Origin: Crocodylus rhombifer
Taxonomy: Eukaryota; Chordata; Crocodylia; Crocodylidae
Length of the DNA stretch: 64,000 nucleotides
Direction: 5' to 3'
Assembly (NCBI GenBank): GCA_038503035.1
Contig: JAVSML010001075.1
Location: 392,101-456,100 of the forward strand
A program made the position numbers and the translations under genes. The notes below the pieces were generated by a model. The model was not told the DNA's origin. It was given only the letters and a program-made list of their open reading frames with translations, and ran no database searches. Positions 1 through 10,600 of this stretch are shown one piece after another (position 1 is the first letter of the stretch; the number at the start of each line of letters is the position of its first letter).

Positions 1-379
1 TTTCTAAGTTCTGTGTTTGTGAGAGTGAAAAGTCCATTGCATTAGTAAGGAATGAGCAGAACAGAAGCAAGAGCTGTGTGAGCCCCCCACATTAAAGTTC
101 TCCAAGTGAACCTCAATCCTGGCCTTTATAGTCCTTTCCTGTGTGACTCCTGGGACACACCCACACAGTGAATCCTGCTGTCCCATTTCCAGCTCTCTTC
201 TGAAGAAAGGCTAGTTTTTACCTAATGGTCTATGAACAACTGGAGATGAGGAGGAAGGCAGCAGAACAACTTGCCTTTCACATGTGACCTATGTCAGGAT
301 TTGGATTTGGCTTTCTGGAACTGATGGGGCCATTATTTTATTAACTCCATGCCATCCAAATCCCTTGAGACCTTTGTTT
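1..379. other. ADAMTS14 intron sequence left of the retrotransposon
   Basis: This is unique-looking, AT-balanced sequence with only short open frames and no recognisable exon. It is inferred to be part of the intron that ends at 7460. The last base of the left 5-bp target duplication of the LTR element is at 384. Confidence 0.6.
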
Positions 380-384
380 ATTAC
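380..384. repeat. Target-site duplication ATTAC (left)
   Basis: ATTAC here is repeated exactly at 7277-7281 directly outside the other LTR. Five bases is the usual Ty3/gypsy duplication length. Confidence 0.85.
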
Positions 385-1536
385 TGTGGCTGCTAGGCCT
401 CGAATAGTCGTTCTCATGCGACCTTCGCCCTGGTGTTAGATGTAAGGCGCCTTACAGACTCATGTTGCAGACCGAGCAGATGTCTCTCCCTCGAGTCACC
501 TCCCCCATTCTTGCATGCCACAACTTGTTGTTCCTCAGTAGGTGGGGTTGGTCATCAAGTGTACTCGTGGCCTGTGGTTTGCCCGGCTGTCATTCACAGG
601 GCTCCACCAGCCCTACACCCCAGCCTCATGCCTCCTTCAGCGCGTTGTCCTTCCGTTGGCCTCATCCTCTCTGGTAGGATAATGCCTCACGGCTTGGCGT
701 CTAGATGCCTATGGCCAAGTTCACCCATGTGAGCCTGCCCCTCGACCCTCCTTGCCTCCACCCCTTATTTCGGGGAAACACAAAAAAAAATGTCCAAGGC
801 TCCTCCTTGGCCCTGTTCCTTGGGGATACCCACACTTTCCACTCTTCCTCTTCGCACGGGGTAACTAAATAAAACATATTAACAAAACACAGAATAATGA
901 GCCACTTCCTGATGTGGCTGCACCCTGCTCCCTTACTGTCCTTCCCCTGGCTCTAGTTGGGGGAGCGGCGCTTTACTTCTGGTCTGTCACTTCTAGGATT
1001 CACTCCTATTTTCCCATTGGCCCGGCTGGGACCGGCGGCGATACCCGCCCTGATTGTAAACCCCTCGGGGCTCTCCCGGGGTCTTCTGCCTCTGGCATGT
1101 CTCCCTCCTCGCCCTGCTCATCCCAATACTCCCACCTGGGGTCTGCTTGGACTCTGGGTGCCGCTCTGGTTCCAGCCCTGTGGCCGGCATGCCTGTTGCT
1201 CCCTTGCCATCCTGTGCGTACTCCTGTCAGGGTGTTCTGCCCCACACGGCAAACGTCTGCCCCCCAGCTCATCAGGCTCCATGGGTCCTGTGGGGAGGAT
1301 CCTTTCCTCTCCCTGTGGCATCTGCAGCTCCCCTCTTGTGCTGCTCTCCCTCCTTCCCTCCGCGACATCAGCCACCACTTTTATTTCTGCCAGCTGGCGT
1401 CTGAAGGTGACGTCACCGGCCAGCCTTAATTGAATGAAGAGGCGGCTGATGAGCTGTGTGGGCTCTTCCTTCCCTCCCGCTGTGCTGCATCTCCTGCTGC
1501 CGGTAGGTACCCCTCATTACTTCTTTCCCTGGGACA
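385..1536 (-). repeat. 3' LTR of the Gmr1-like element (1,152 bp)
   Basis: On the plus strand it runs from TGTGGCTGC to CCCTGGGACA, so it starts TG and ends CA in either reading. Its outer parts align along their length with 6720-7276. It contains about 595 bp (roughly 620-1190) that the other LTR lacks. The open frames in this GC-rich stretch, on both strands, have no protein-like features. Confidence 0.85.
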
Positions 1537-1550
1537 TAACCCTCCCCGCC
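1537..1550 (-). other. Polypurine tract of the Gmr1-like element
   Basis: Read on the minus strand, GGCGGGGAGGGTTA directly precedes the 3' LTR. Its position and purine content fit the plus-strand primer site of an LTR retrotransposon. Confidence 0.7.
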
Positions 1551-1726
1551 AGCTGCTTTGTGGCGGTTCCGTGAGATGCGTGCCTTCGTTACCTGTGGTC
1601 ATATGAGGGGGCCGACACCCTTGCCGATAGATGCCTCGTCTCGAGCCCTCATCACACTAGACAAGAAGTCAGCCATTATGTTGTCATTCCTGGGATGGTA
1701 TATTATATGGAACTTATTCTATGGAA

Positions 1727-2890
1727 CTAAAAAGGTTGCAATGCCAATGCCCACCTCATTCGTGCATTATCAGTTTTGGCAGAGCTGAGCCATTTAAGGG
1801 GCGCATGGTCAGTGATGAATATAAACTCCCCCCCGAGTAAGTAATAACAAAAGAGCTCCACCACCCACCGGATAGCAAGGCATTCTTGTTCGATTGTCAC
1901 GTACCTAGTTTTGGCTGGCAGCAATTTCTGACTTGCATAGGCCATGGGTTGTTCCATGCCCGTGTCTCGTTGGGTCAGTACTGCCCTGATAGCGATTTCA
2001 GAGGTGTCCGTCTGTAATGTACAGGGTTTATCAAAATTAGGGATGTGTATGATCACATCTTCGCGTAGGACCTTTTTTAAGGCCCGAAAACTTTGTAACA
2101 TCTTCCCCTTCCATTTGACCCCCTTCCGGTTTGACCCCTTTAGGGCCTCTGATAGAGGTGATGCTATTTTTGAGAATTGTGGGACGAATCTACGATAGTA
2201 ATTCACCAGGCCCAGGAAGGATCGTAACTGTTTGAGTGTTTGCGGGGCTTGAAAGGTGTGGATAGCTTTGACCTTATCCTCGAAAGTTCGGATGGTCCCT
2301 TGTCCCATGAGGAACCCTAGGTACTTTGTGTGTCTGTGAGTGATCATGCACTTGCAGGGGGTCGTGGTCAAATCTGCCCTTCTTAATTCGGTCAATACGG
2401 CTCTGAGGGCTTGTTGGTTCTGGCCCTGTGATTTCGTGAATATGACAATGTTGTCGATGTACGCCACCGCATATTCTGTGTGTGGCACCAGAATGCACTC
2501 CATTAGCTGTTGGAAGGTGGTGGCGGCCCCATGCAGTCCAAACGGCATCTTTACAAACTCATATAGACCCCAGGGTGTTCCAAAGGCCGTTTTGGGGCAG
2601 TCGCGCGGCCGCCTGGGGATCTGCCAATATCCCTTGGCCAGGTCTAAGATAGTTACGAACCGAGCTGTCCCAATTCATTCCACTAATTCCATTACATGAG
2701 GCATGGGGAAGGCATCAAATGTAGCTATTTTGTTTAACCTTCGGTAATCCACACAAAGCCTTAAGGTCCCATCTGGCTTCTGTACCGGTACTAGGGAACT
2801 TCACCAAGGGCTTTGGGAGGGCTTAATGACACTAAGTGCCTGCATCTTTTCCACCTCTTTACGTACCTCTTCTGTTAGATGATGGGGTAT
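1727..2890 (-). pseudogene. Reverse transcriptase and RNase H
   Basis: RT motifs in order are PDGTLRLCVDYRRLNK, ILDLAKGYWQIP, MPFGLHGAATTFQQLM and AYIDNIVIF. The last stands in place of the YIDD active site, so one catalytic Asp is Asn. A thumb-like region with FLGLVNYYRRFV follows. RNase H shows LQTDTS, IEQECLAI and FITDHAPL, keeping the D-E-D residues. At least two stops precede 2548. Confidence 0.82.
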
Positions 2891-3039
2891 CGGCCGCCAC
2901 CAATCCCGCACAATTGCGCCTGGGGGGTGTATGGATGGAGTGGTATGTGTCTCTTATCCATCCGGGATCCTCCAAAAATACCTCCTTAAATTCCTCAAGG
3001 AGGTTCTGCATTTCAATGTTTTGTGTTGCAGTTAGGTCA

Positions 3040-3345
3040 TCACTTATGCAGGTCCTTCAAAGGCTCTGGGACCCCCGGGCCTGTGTTGACTTCTTGAGGT
3101 CCAAGGTCATCTGCCGTCTGTTCCATGAACGCAGCCCACCCTTCAGGTTGTTGCCATTCCTGTAACAGATTAATGTGGTAAATCTGTCTCTTTCGCTGGT
3201 GACGTGGGCGGTAAACCTCGTAGTCAACCGGGCGGACTTTTAGTAGAAATTTGAATGCCCCTTGCCACTGGGTTAGCAGTTTGCTATGTGAGGTGGGTAA
3301 CAGAACCAGTACCTTCTGCCCCGGTTGAAACTTCTGTTCCTTCAA
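3040..3345 (-). pseudogene. Integrase C-terminal (GPY/F-like) region
   Basis: It reads FQPGQKVLVLLPTSHSKLLTQWQGAF, then VDYEVYRPRHQRKRQIYHIN, the pattern of gypsy integrase C-terminal domains (a W-x-G-P/A-F core and a YHVN-like end). It lies in a different frame from the core, so a frameshift falls between 3345 and 3366. RT follows it, not precedes it. Confidence 0.75.
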
Positions 3346-3365
3346 GTGTGAATCATACTTTTCTT

Positions 3366-4157
3366 TCAGTCATCGCTGGGCCTGTCGCAAATTGTCTGAA
3401 GCCAGTTCTCTTGCGCTCTGGACATGGCGTTGGAATGCTTGTTGATATCTTGATGGGTTGGAGACAACTGTGGGGCCACGTTCCCAATCTTCTCAGAGGA
3501 TCTGCAACAAGCCCGTGGTTGGTGGCCTAATACAAGTTCAAAAGGAGAATACCCTAGAGACTCTGATGGGGCATCCCTGAGCAAGAACAAGGCCAGTGGG
3601 AGCATCAGATCCCAATGTCGTGGGTCACCCTGTATGCATTGTCTCAACACCTTTTTCAGGGTCCCTTTAATCACTCTACTAATCCATTGGTCTGGGGGTG
3701 ATAAACAGACGTTCACAGATGTTTGATCCGCAGGGTTTGACACCCCCCCCCTGTAGGACTTCAGACATAAAGTTCTGCCCCGGTCCATCAGAATCTCATG
3801 CGAAATCCCCATGTGAGCTATCCACTTCACCAACTCCTCCGCAGTCTGAGGAGCCATTACAGACCTTAAGGGCACCACGTCGGGGTATCTAGTTGCATAA
3901 TCCACAATCTAGTTGCATATATCCAGTATATACTGGTACCCACTACTGCTGCGAGGTAGCGGCCCAACGACGTCCATGGCAATTCGTGAAAAGTGCAGGT
4001 TGATTACGGGCATTGGTCTTATTGGGGCTTGGGGTGCCCAGTCTTCCCTTGCCTTTTGGTACAGGGGGCACCCCGCGCATTGACAGGCCATGTCTTCTCT
4101 CATCCTTGGCTAGAAAAACCACCGGGATATCTTGTCCATGGTTTGATCCCTCCCCAT
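3366..4157 (-). pseudogene. Integrase zinc-binding end and catalytic core
   Basis: Reading begins HMGRDQTMDKI, then the WFF-stop-P motif (an FYWPG relative) and the CAGC knuckle pair. The core follows with AMDVVGPL (first Asp), an in-frame TAG at 3906-3908, DYATRYPDVVPLRS and EILMDRG (second Asp). GTLKKVLRQ follows, where the third catalytic residue, Glu, appears replaced. It ends with PFELVLGHQPR. This is a decayed DDE integrase. Confidence 0.78.
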
Positions 4158-4162
4158 ATGAC
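4158..4162. repeat. Target-site duplication ATGAC of the nested solo LTR
   Basis: This matches 5105-5109 exactly. The duplicated bases fall inside the His codon region of the host element's integrase. Confidence 0.75.
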
Positions 4163-5104
4163 TGTGAGAAAGAGAAAGAGTCACAGGGCTTCAAAACATA
4201 AGGGCTAAACAAAGGCTCAGCAGCCCTAGGTCCACAGCCCCAAAGAGCCCAGCAGAAATCTCCTTTACCCAGGTGTTTCTGGAGAGGAGGGGCAGGGAGC
4301 TCCAATGCTGGTATAAAGAAGAGCCTGGAACAGGCAAGGAGGGAGAGCGAAGAACCAGAAGGAGGAGGAGGAATGAGCTGACACATGCTGCAGGGAACTC
4401 TGAGAGTGACGTGGAGAGCCAGTAGGAGATTCTTGCAGAGAGTAAGCCTCACAGAGGGAACTTAAAGCAAGGACTGCTGACCTGGTGGGGCTTAAAACTG
4501 TTTGTTACCACACCGGGATCTGGCGGATCCAGCAGAGTTTTGTACTGTAAAGTACCTAATAGAGGGGCACTATAGAGTTGTGGTACCGTAAAGTCCCTAA
4601 AAGTGGTACAAGCCAAAATGGTGTCACTGATGGACCTAATGTGATAAGGGGAATCATGACAACCTCAACAAGAGGCTGAGAGAGAGCCACCAAAGAGAGG
4701 AAAGGGGCAGAAAAGAGGGACTGACCTCACAAAAGTCAATTTTGTTTGCTCTCGGCTAAAAGTAGCCGGAGCAATAACCCAGGCCAGGAGTGCCTGGTTT
4801 TGTTTTCTTGTTTTCCTGTTTTTGTTTGGAATGGAGGTCAAGTTGAAAGACCAACTGGCTAATCAGATCACGGTGGAATGGGCGAGGGTGTAGGGATGGT
4901 GGAGCCCTCAGGAACGTAGGACCTTCGTGGGATGACGGTGGGACGACTAATGGGACTACACAACCAGGTACTGAACCAACTCCTTTAACACCAAGTTGTG
5001 GCAGGTGAAACATGGATGTGTAGAGCTCCAATTAGAAAACGTCTTACTTGAGTCGACTGGCAGGTGGTGTCCTACAGCTCTGCAAGTAATGGAGATACTT
5101 GACA
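4163..5104. mobile_element. Solo LTR (942 bp) nested in the integrase region
   Basis: The plus strand runs from TGTGAGAAAG to ATACTTGACA, so the ends are TG and CA. It is flanked by a 5-bp duplication, ATGAC at 4158-4162 and 5105-5109. Removing it brings the two halves of the integrase HHCC domain back to adjacent positions. A TATA-like TATAAAG at about 4312 suggests plus orientation. No internal retroelement genes are present, so it is a solo LTR by recombination or an LTR-like non-autonomous element. Confidence 0.75.
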
Positions 5105-5109
5105 ATGAC
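5105..5109. repeat. Target-site duplication ATGAC (right copy)
   Basis: This matches 4158-4162 exactly and directly adjoins the CA end of the nested LTR. Confidence 0.75.
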
Positions 5110-5491
5110 CCCTGACCGGACTGGCGTGTGCCAATTGCCACACCGCCTTCCAAAAGCAAGAGGGCACCACTAGTTGTACTCTGTCTTCCTTATCCACCCT
5201 GCCAGTTTGGACCCGATACAAGAGGTTGTGTCTCACCTCAAAATGAATCCTGGGGTTGGAGACTGATGCAGGCTGTTGAGAATCACCTCCCGCCTGTGTC
5301 CACAGTTCCTGTAGTTTGGGATTTTCTTCCTGCGCTTGCCGGAACTGTTGGGTTACTGGCAATGTCTTGGAGGTCCGCCATAGCATCACCATCTCCCTCA
5401 TTGCATCCCCCTCCTTCCTCTGAGTCACCGAGCCACCCCCTCGCATCTTTAAGGCTCTGTGAACTACCTCGACATTTTGCACCCGATCCAT
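5110..5491 (-). pseudogene. Integrase N-terminal zinc-binding part, first piece
   Basis: It holds NPRIHFEVRHNLLYRV, then VVPSCFW, LAHASPVRGH, the lead-in and the two histidines of the retroviral-type HHCC domain. The frame runs into the nested solo LTR at 5104. The remainder resumes at 4157 with HMGRDQTMDKI. Confidence 0.78.
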
Positions 5492-5605
5492 GACATCGTA
5501 TAGTGGAGCCCAGTCTCAGCCCAGGAGCATGTCGCAAGCTAGACGGGGTGCAAGGCCCACCAACAACTCCCCTTGGTATTCCATAACTCTGAGATTTGCC
5601 CACAC

Positions 5606-5953
5606 TCAATGTATTTTCTGCTTTTCCCCATGAAGGCAAGACACCCTTACCAGCTTCACCCAGCAATTGGGGATATCTTTCAAAAGGTTGGCCTTAACAA
5701 GCAACTGAGCGCAACTGGAATCTAACACAGCCCACACCGGGTGCCCCTTGATCCAGGCCCTTACTACTGGGCATCCCCATACCGGGCTCTCACCCCCTGC
5801 TCCAAAGCTACAATCCATGGGCTCCCCCTGAATGGACTCCTTAGGGGACTTGACCACCCCTCGTGAGGGGCCATGTGATCGCCACCTCTCAGAGGCATGC
5901 CCTGGACACTCCCACGCAAAGTGTCCCATCTGGCCACAGTGGTAGCATACCAT
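5606..5953 (-). pseudogene. gag zinc knuckle and protease fragment
   Basis: The segment begins with C-Y-H-C-GQMG-H-FAWE-C, a CX2CX4HX4C nucleocapsid knuckle (residues 3-16). About 60 residues later AVLDSSCAQ stands where the aspartic protease has D-S/T-G, so the glycine is replaced by serine. Proteolytic activity is unlikely in this copy. Confidence 0.75.
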
Positions 5954-6256
5954 ATCCCCCCCAGGGGCCTATAACTGGTTTTCCGTCGCTCCGCCTCTCT
6001 TGTCACTGGCACCGGTGGCATGGTCCCGTGTTTCTCTCATGGGTAGTGCAACTCCGAGGCTGTGAAGGCCTCAGCCAGCTTCAGTGCTTCATCACAGGAC
6101 TTCGGTGAGTGCTGCGGACCCAGCGCTGTGTCCTCTTTTCCAAATCGTTCATGAATTGTTCCAACACGATTTTATCCACAAGGATTGCAAGCGTACCGTC
6201 ACCAGATTGATCCATTTCCCAAAGAGATCACGGAGTCGTTGGAGTAACAACCACGG

Positions 6257-6709
6257 TCACCTCTCCTCTGCCCTCTTCTTGGACCGGAAGAGTCGCCAGT
6301 AGTGTTCTGGGCTGATCTCTAGGTGATAGAGAATAGCGGCTTTGACTGCCTCGTAGTCTTGAGCTTCCTCCTGGGTCAAGGCCCTGTGAGCTGCTTGGGC
6401 CTTACCCAACAACAAGGCCCCCAGTTGGCTGGCCCGGTATCCTTTGTCGAGGCTGGTGATAACTGCGTGACACTCAAAGACCTCGATATACGCCTCCAGG
6501 TCATCTTCAGATGTCATCTTGGACATTTTAAAGGCCGACAGGCCGTGCCGCATCCAATCTTGCTGCCGTTCCAATATTTGCTGCTGCGAACCCACAATCT
6601 GTGTCAAGGCCTGCAGGTTCTGTCCCAACAGGTCTGCTGGAGCCATCTCAGTAGGTTGCATGTCTGCTGGGTGGTTCCCACCTGCGCCCCCTGAGGCGTT
6701 CCCGGCCAA
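6257..6709 (-). pseudogene. gag fragment with SCAN-like end (Gmr1-like element)
   Basis: The frame is open from the primer site, but the first ATG is at 6660-6662. It encodes a Gln-rich helical segment, then a capsid-like region containing ALLLGKAQ and YEAVKAAILYHLEISPEHY. The last stretch resembles the start of SCAN domains, which are thought to derive from Gmr1-like gag. The frame is lost at about 6257, and gag continues in another frame toward the zinc knuckle. Confidence 0.75.
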
Positions 6710-6716
6710 TGCACCA
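6699..6716 (-). promoter_or_regulatory. Primer binding site for tRNA-Gly(GCC)
   Basis: The plus strand reads TTCCCGGCCAATGCACCA. This is the last 18 bases of vertebrate tRNA-Gly(GCC) including CCA, as I recall that tRNA. It starts three bases inside the 5' LTR, where a minus-strand primer site should be. Reverse transcription would start here. Confidence 0.8.
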
Positions 6717-6719
6717 ATC

Positions 6720-7276
6720 TGTGGCTGCCGGGCCTCAAATAGTCGTTTTCATGCGACTTTTGCTCTGGTGTTAGACATAAGGCGCCTTACGGACTCATGT
6801 TGCAGACTGAGCAGATGTCTCCCCCTCAAGTCGCCTCCCCTGTTCTCTCCTGTTGTTCCTCAGTAGGCGGGGTTGGTCGTCGAGTGTACTCAGTGGCCCG
6901 TGGTTCACCCAGCGGTCATTCATGGGCTGTGCCTGTTGCTCCCTTGCCGTCCTGTGTGAGCTCCTGTTGGGGCGTTCTGCCCTGCATGGCCAGCATCTGC
7001 CCCCGGCTCATCAGGCTCCATGGGTCCCATGGGGAGGATCTTTTCCTCTCCCTGTGGTGGCTGCAGCTTCCCTCTTGTGCTGCTCTCCCTCCTTCCCTCC
7101 ATGGCATCAGCCGCCATTTTTATTTCTGCTGGCCAGTGTCTGAAGCTGACATCACTGGCCAGCCTTAATTGAATGAAGAGGCGGCTGAAGAGCTGCGTGG
7201 GCTCTTTCTTCCACTCCTGCTGTGCTGCGTCTCCTGCTGCTGGTAGGTACCCCTTGTTACTTCTTTCCCTGGGACA
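6720..7276 (-). repeat. 5' LTR of the Gmr1-like element (557 bp, internally deleted)
   Basis: It has the same termini and flanking similarity as 385-1536 but only half the length. The missing middle lies between a GGGCT near 6923 and a GCCTG just after it. This is most simply a deletion after insertion, because both LTRs are identical when an element integrates. Confidence 0.85.
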
Positions 7277-7281
7277 ATTAC
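7277..7281. repeat. Target-site duplication ATTAC (right)
   Basis: This is an exact copy of the five bases at 380-384. It shows that the two LTRs belong to one insertion event. Confidence 0.85.
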
Positions 7282-7460
7282 ATTAAGGCTTTCTTACGTT
7301 ACGGTTGTCAATGTCCTTCACATTCATCTCACCAGTGACAGTGGGAAAAATGATTTCCAGACCATGGTGCTCCCATGAAGTTAGAGCTGTTCTCAGATAA
7401 AGCTGGATGACTATGAAGAGGCAGGTGGTCAGGTAATGCATGTTTTTCCTTCTGTTCCAG

Positions 7461-7609
7461 TGGTGTTTCAAGGGTCACTGCATCTGGAAGACTTCAGAAC
7501 AGCCTTACAGCCAGGATGGCAGCTGGAGTTCCTGGTCCAAGTTTGGTTCCTGCTCTAGGACATGTGGGGGTGGGGTCCGCTCCCGCAGCAGGAGCTGCAA
7601 CAACCCACC
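7461..7609 (+). CDS. ADAMTS14: ADAMTS14 exon a: end of disintegrin-like region, start of TSR1
   Basis: The acceptor is TCTGTTCCAG before 7461 and the donor is GTAAGT at 7610. The exon is 149 nt and starts in phase 0. It encodes W-C-F-K-G-H-C-I-W, the conserved end of the region before TSR1, then DGSWSSW and SRTCGGG, the tryptophan-rich strand and CSxTCG-type core of TSR1. The frame ends two bases into a Pro codon that exon b completes. Confidence 0.93.
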
Positions 7610-10600
7610 GTAAGTTTGGCCTTCTGGTGATTCTTTTGGTCACTGTAAAATTGTAACTGGCAGAAAACAGGAAGCTCCTTCTCCTTCCTTCAGGAGGATA
7701 GTCACATGGAAAGAAAGAGTTCCTCTGTGAAGTTGAGGAAGCCAGAAAGAGGGAGTACCATGTGTACACAGCACAGTACATGTCACAACATTAAATGGAC
7801 ATTCCATTTTCCAGGGACTTGCACCTTTGAGGCACCTATACATGTGCCAGACATCTGCTCTGATGTGTACTAATTGATTGAGTTTGATTAATTGAGCTAA
7901 TTGATTAATCAAACAGACTTGATTACTCGAGTTTGTTGGAGTGTGCTAATTAGCATGCTCCGGCAGCCTCTGGTTCATGTGTATTCAGCATTCCCACACT
8001 TCAAAATGGTGGTGTCATCATTCTGAAGAGTGGGGATGCTGAATACATATGACGCTGCAGGCCCTTTATAGTGGCTCTTGAAGCCACTCTAATTAAAGCC
8101 ACCCCCTCCCCCTTTCACCCCATAGCATATGTAGATGCTCTAGGCAGTCTGCTTGATTATCTTGGGTTGGCTGAGTTCAGTGGTAGATGTTAGCATGAGA
8201 TTTAAAAATGAATCTAAGGGAGTTGGATTTCCAACTCCCATTGGATTAGAGCTCTGAATTTTCAGTTTTCGTTAAATAGCCCATCTGTAGTCTGTTAGTT
8301 TTAATGTAGAGCTACCTGCCCTTCTCCTGCACATGTAATCCAGCTGGGCTGGACGCCTTCCTCCTTCCAGCAGAGCACTTGCTTTAAAGAAACACTGTCA
8401 AGGCATACTGGCTTCAAAGAGATTAAACACAATCTCTTGTCTTGGTGATCTGATAATAGCAGCTGGCAGTCATGGGAACACATGTGCAATTTTTCCCACT
8501 TCTTTGGTCAGCAGGCAGAGGACAGGAATGTGAGATGTTCACAGAGACCCTCACACTAGCATAAAGTAGTTATTGGTCAACCACTTTCAGTGCTGATTTT
8601 ATTTCTTTAAATGACTTACAAAGAATAAGCGCATGTGCATCTGTGTCCTTGAATGTGTTGGTAGTCTGTTTTGGATTCAGGGAGAGTCCAGATGTTAAAA
8701 GTGACTGGTGATCTATGGAGGTCTCTAGGCATTGCTGTATGAATTAATGAGTTCTTATACTGTTGTAGATCTCTGGTTCTATTGAGTTGTATCAGGCTTG
8801 AATGCCTCTTTTTCAAATACTCAAAATGATTCTTTTCCCACTGGATTTATTCTGTAGACCAGCTTATGGTGGGCGAAATTGCCCTGGATCCACTTATGAG
8901 TACCAGATCTGCAATACTGAAGAGTGCCGTGGACCATATGAGGATTTCCGTGCCCAACAGTGCTCCAAGCGCAACTCTTACTATACCCATCAGAACTCCA
9001 AGCACACCTGGCTTCCCTATGAGCATCATGATGGTGAGTGGAGATGGCCCAATTTGCCAGGCAGTGCTAATGCCAAGCAGTCAATGAACTGACTCATGTT
9101 TGTTTTGTGGGCTTTGAAGGTAGCTAAGTCCAAGCTATCTTTGGATGAGGCTGGTAGTTTGTGCCACATGTGGTGGTGTTTTTGATAATATAGACTGCAG
9201 AACCTGGATACTGTCATTTGGTTTCCACTGTGAGAGCTGATCACAAGCATCTAAAGTACATCAGGAAAATGCTGTTTGCATAGGGTGTGATATATAGCAG
9301 GGAAATAAAGACCACTGAATATAGAGCCAGGGGAGTCAGTGGAAAAAGGGTTTTCAAATAGAGAGACCATATGCCATTGGCATAAGTTAGTGACCCATAA
9401 GTTACTTTGGCTTATACCAGGATTGCAACTGGCACAGACAGGCCAACAGCATAAGAAAACTATAACTAGCACTCTGACATCTCCTCCATTCTTTTCTATC
9501 AGTCAGGTCTTGAAAGAAAGAAGAGAATCTGCTTTTCTTATTAAATGTAAATATATCCACCCACACTTTTAAAAATAATGTTTATCACTCCAGCAGGCCC
9601 AACTCTCATTGAATAAAGGCAACAAGTGACCCTATAATTCCAGCTGTTTTGATGGATTTTCAGTTGTGAGAATACACAAAATGATTGGAATAAAACTGTC
9701 ATCCTCATATTGAGGAATTGCTGACAGCAGAATCAAAGCGACTTTGCATGTATGTCCATGGCAGAATGTGGTCTTTCATTCACCCTCCTAATTGTTTCAC
9801 ATTGAAGAAAGTCTGACTTGCGCAGACACATTCTCCATGATTGTTCATTTGCTGCCACCTCCAGAGTCACACTTCCATAAGTGTGCTGCTAGAATACATA
9901 GCATTAAATAGTAAATATAGGAAGTCATTATACACAATAAAAAGACAGGCAGGTCTTGAAAACATCCCAACTGTATTCAAGATTGGAACTTCACCCACTT
10001 GAAGTAGGGTTTTATTTATTGATTCTAAAGAATTGCTACAAGCATGGGCTCCTCAATATCTTTTGTTGTTTCAGATGCTCAGAAGTGTGAGCTGATTTGT
10101 CAGTCTGAGGGAACAGGAGATGTGGTATTCATGAACCAAGTTGTTCACGATGGTACCAGATGCAGCTACAGAGACCCCTACAGTGTGTGTGTCCGGGGAG
10201 AGTGTGTGGTATGTTGCTAAATACTAAGTCTACTGATTTTCAATTTTACTTGTCTTCTTTCCAAATAAGAGTGCTTGGGCAAGGCAAAGACAAAGACAAA
10301 GAGTACGCACATTTCTTGAAGGCAGTGGAAACTTAAAAAAATTTACACTTACCATAGACTTTTCATTGGAGCTCTATAAGCTGATGCATTGTCTGAAACA
10401 AAATAAAGGAAAAGGTCAGATATGCTGTTACTTAAACAGGCTCGCTTAGCACTTAACCTGGTAGAGAAGCTGTGTGTGCATGCGTGTCTGTCTTTTATCC
10501 GGAAGAAAATGAATATGTTGGTGCATGGGCTGAGGCTTCTATCTGAGGTGGGAATCAAAACTGAACAATTCATCTCTGAAGACTTCCACTGAGGGAAGAA

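Larger units (their letters stand above)
385..7276 (-). mobile_element. Gmr1-like Ty3/gypsy LTR retrotransposon, full length, decayed
   Basis: Both ends are defined. LTRs read TG...CA, and the element is flanked by the 5-bp duplication ATTAC at 380-384 and 7277-7281. On the minus strand the order is 5' LTR, primer binding site, gag with a SCAN-like end and zinc knuckle, protease, integrase (zinc-binding, core, C-terminal), reverse transcriptase, RNase H, polypurine tract, 3' LTR. Integrase before RT is the Ty1/copia-like order known for the Gmr1 group of gypsy elements. Stops, frameshifts and changed catalytic residues show it is inactive. A 942-bp solo LTR is nested at 4163-5104. The two LTRs differ mostly by transitions, many at CpG. 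Confidence 0.88.

Noticed and set aside
914..1433. Long overlapping open frames on both strands (up to 171 codons)
   Set aside because: They lie in the GC-rich middle of the 3' LTR, overlap each other in several frames and show no conserved motif, so they are compositional chance.
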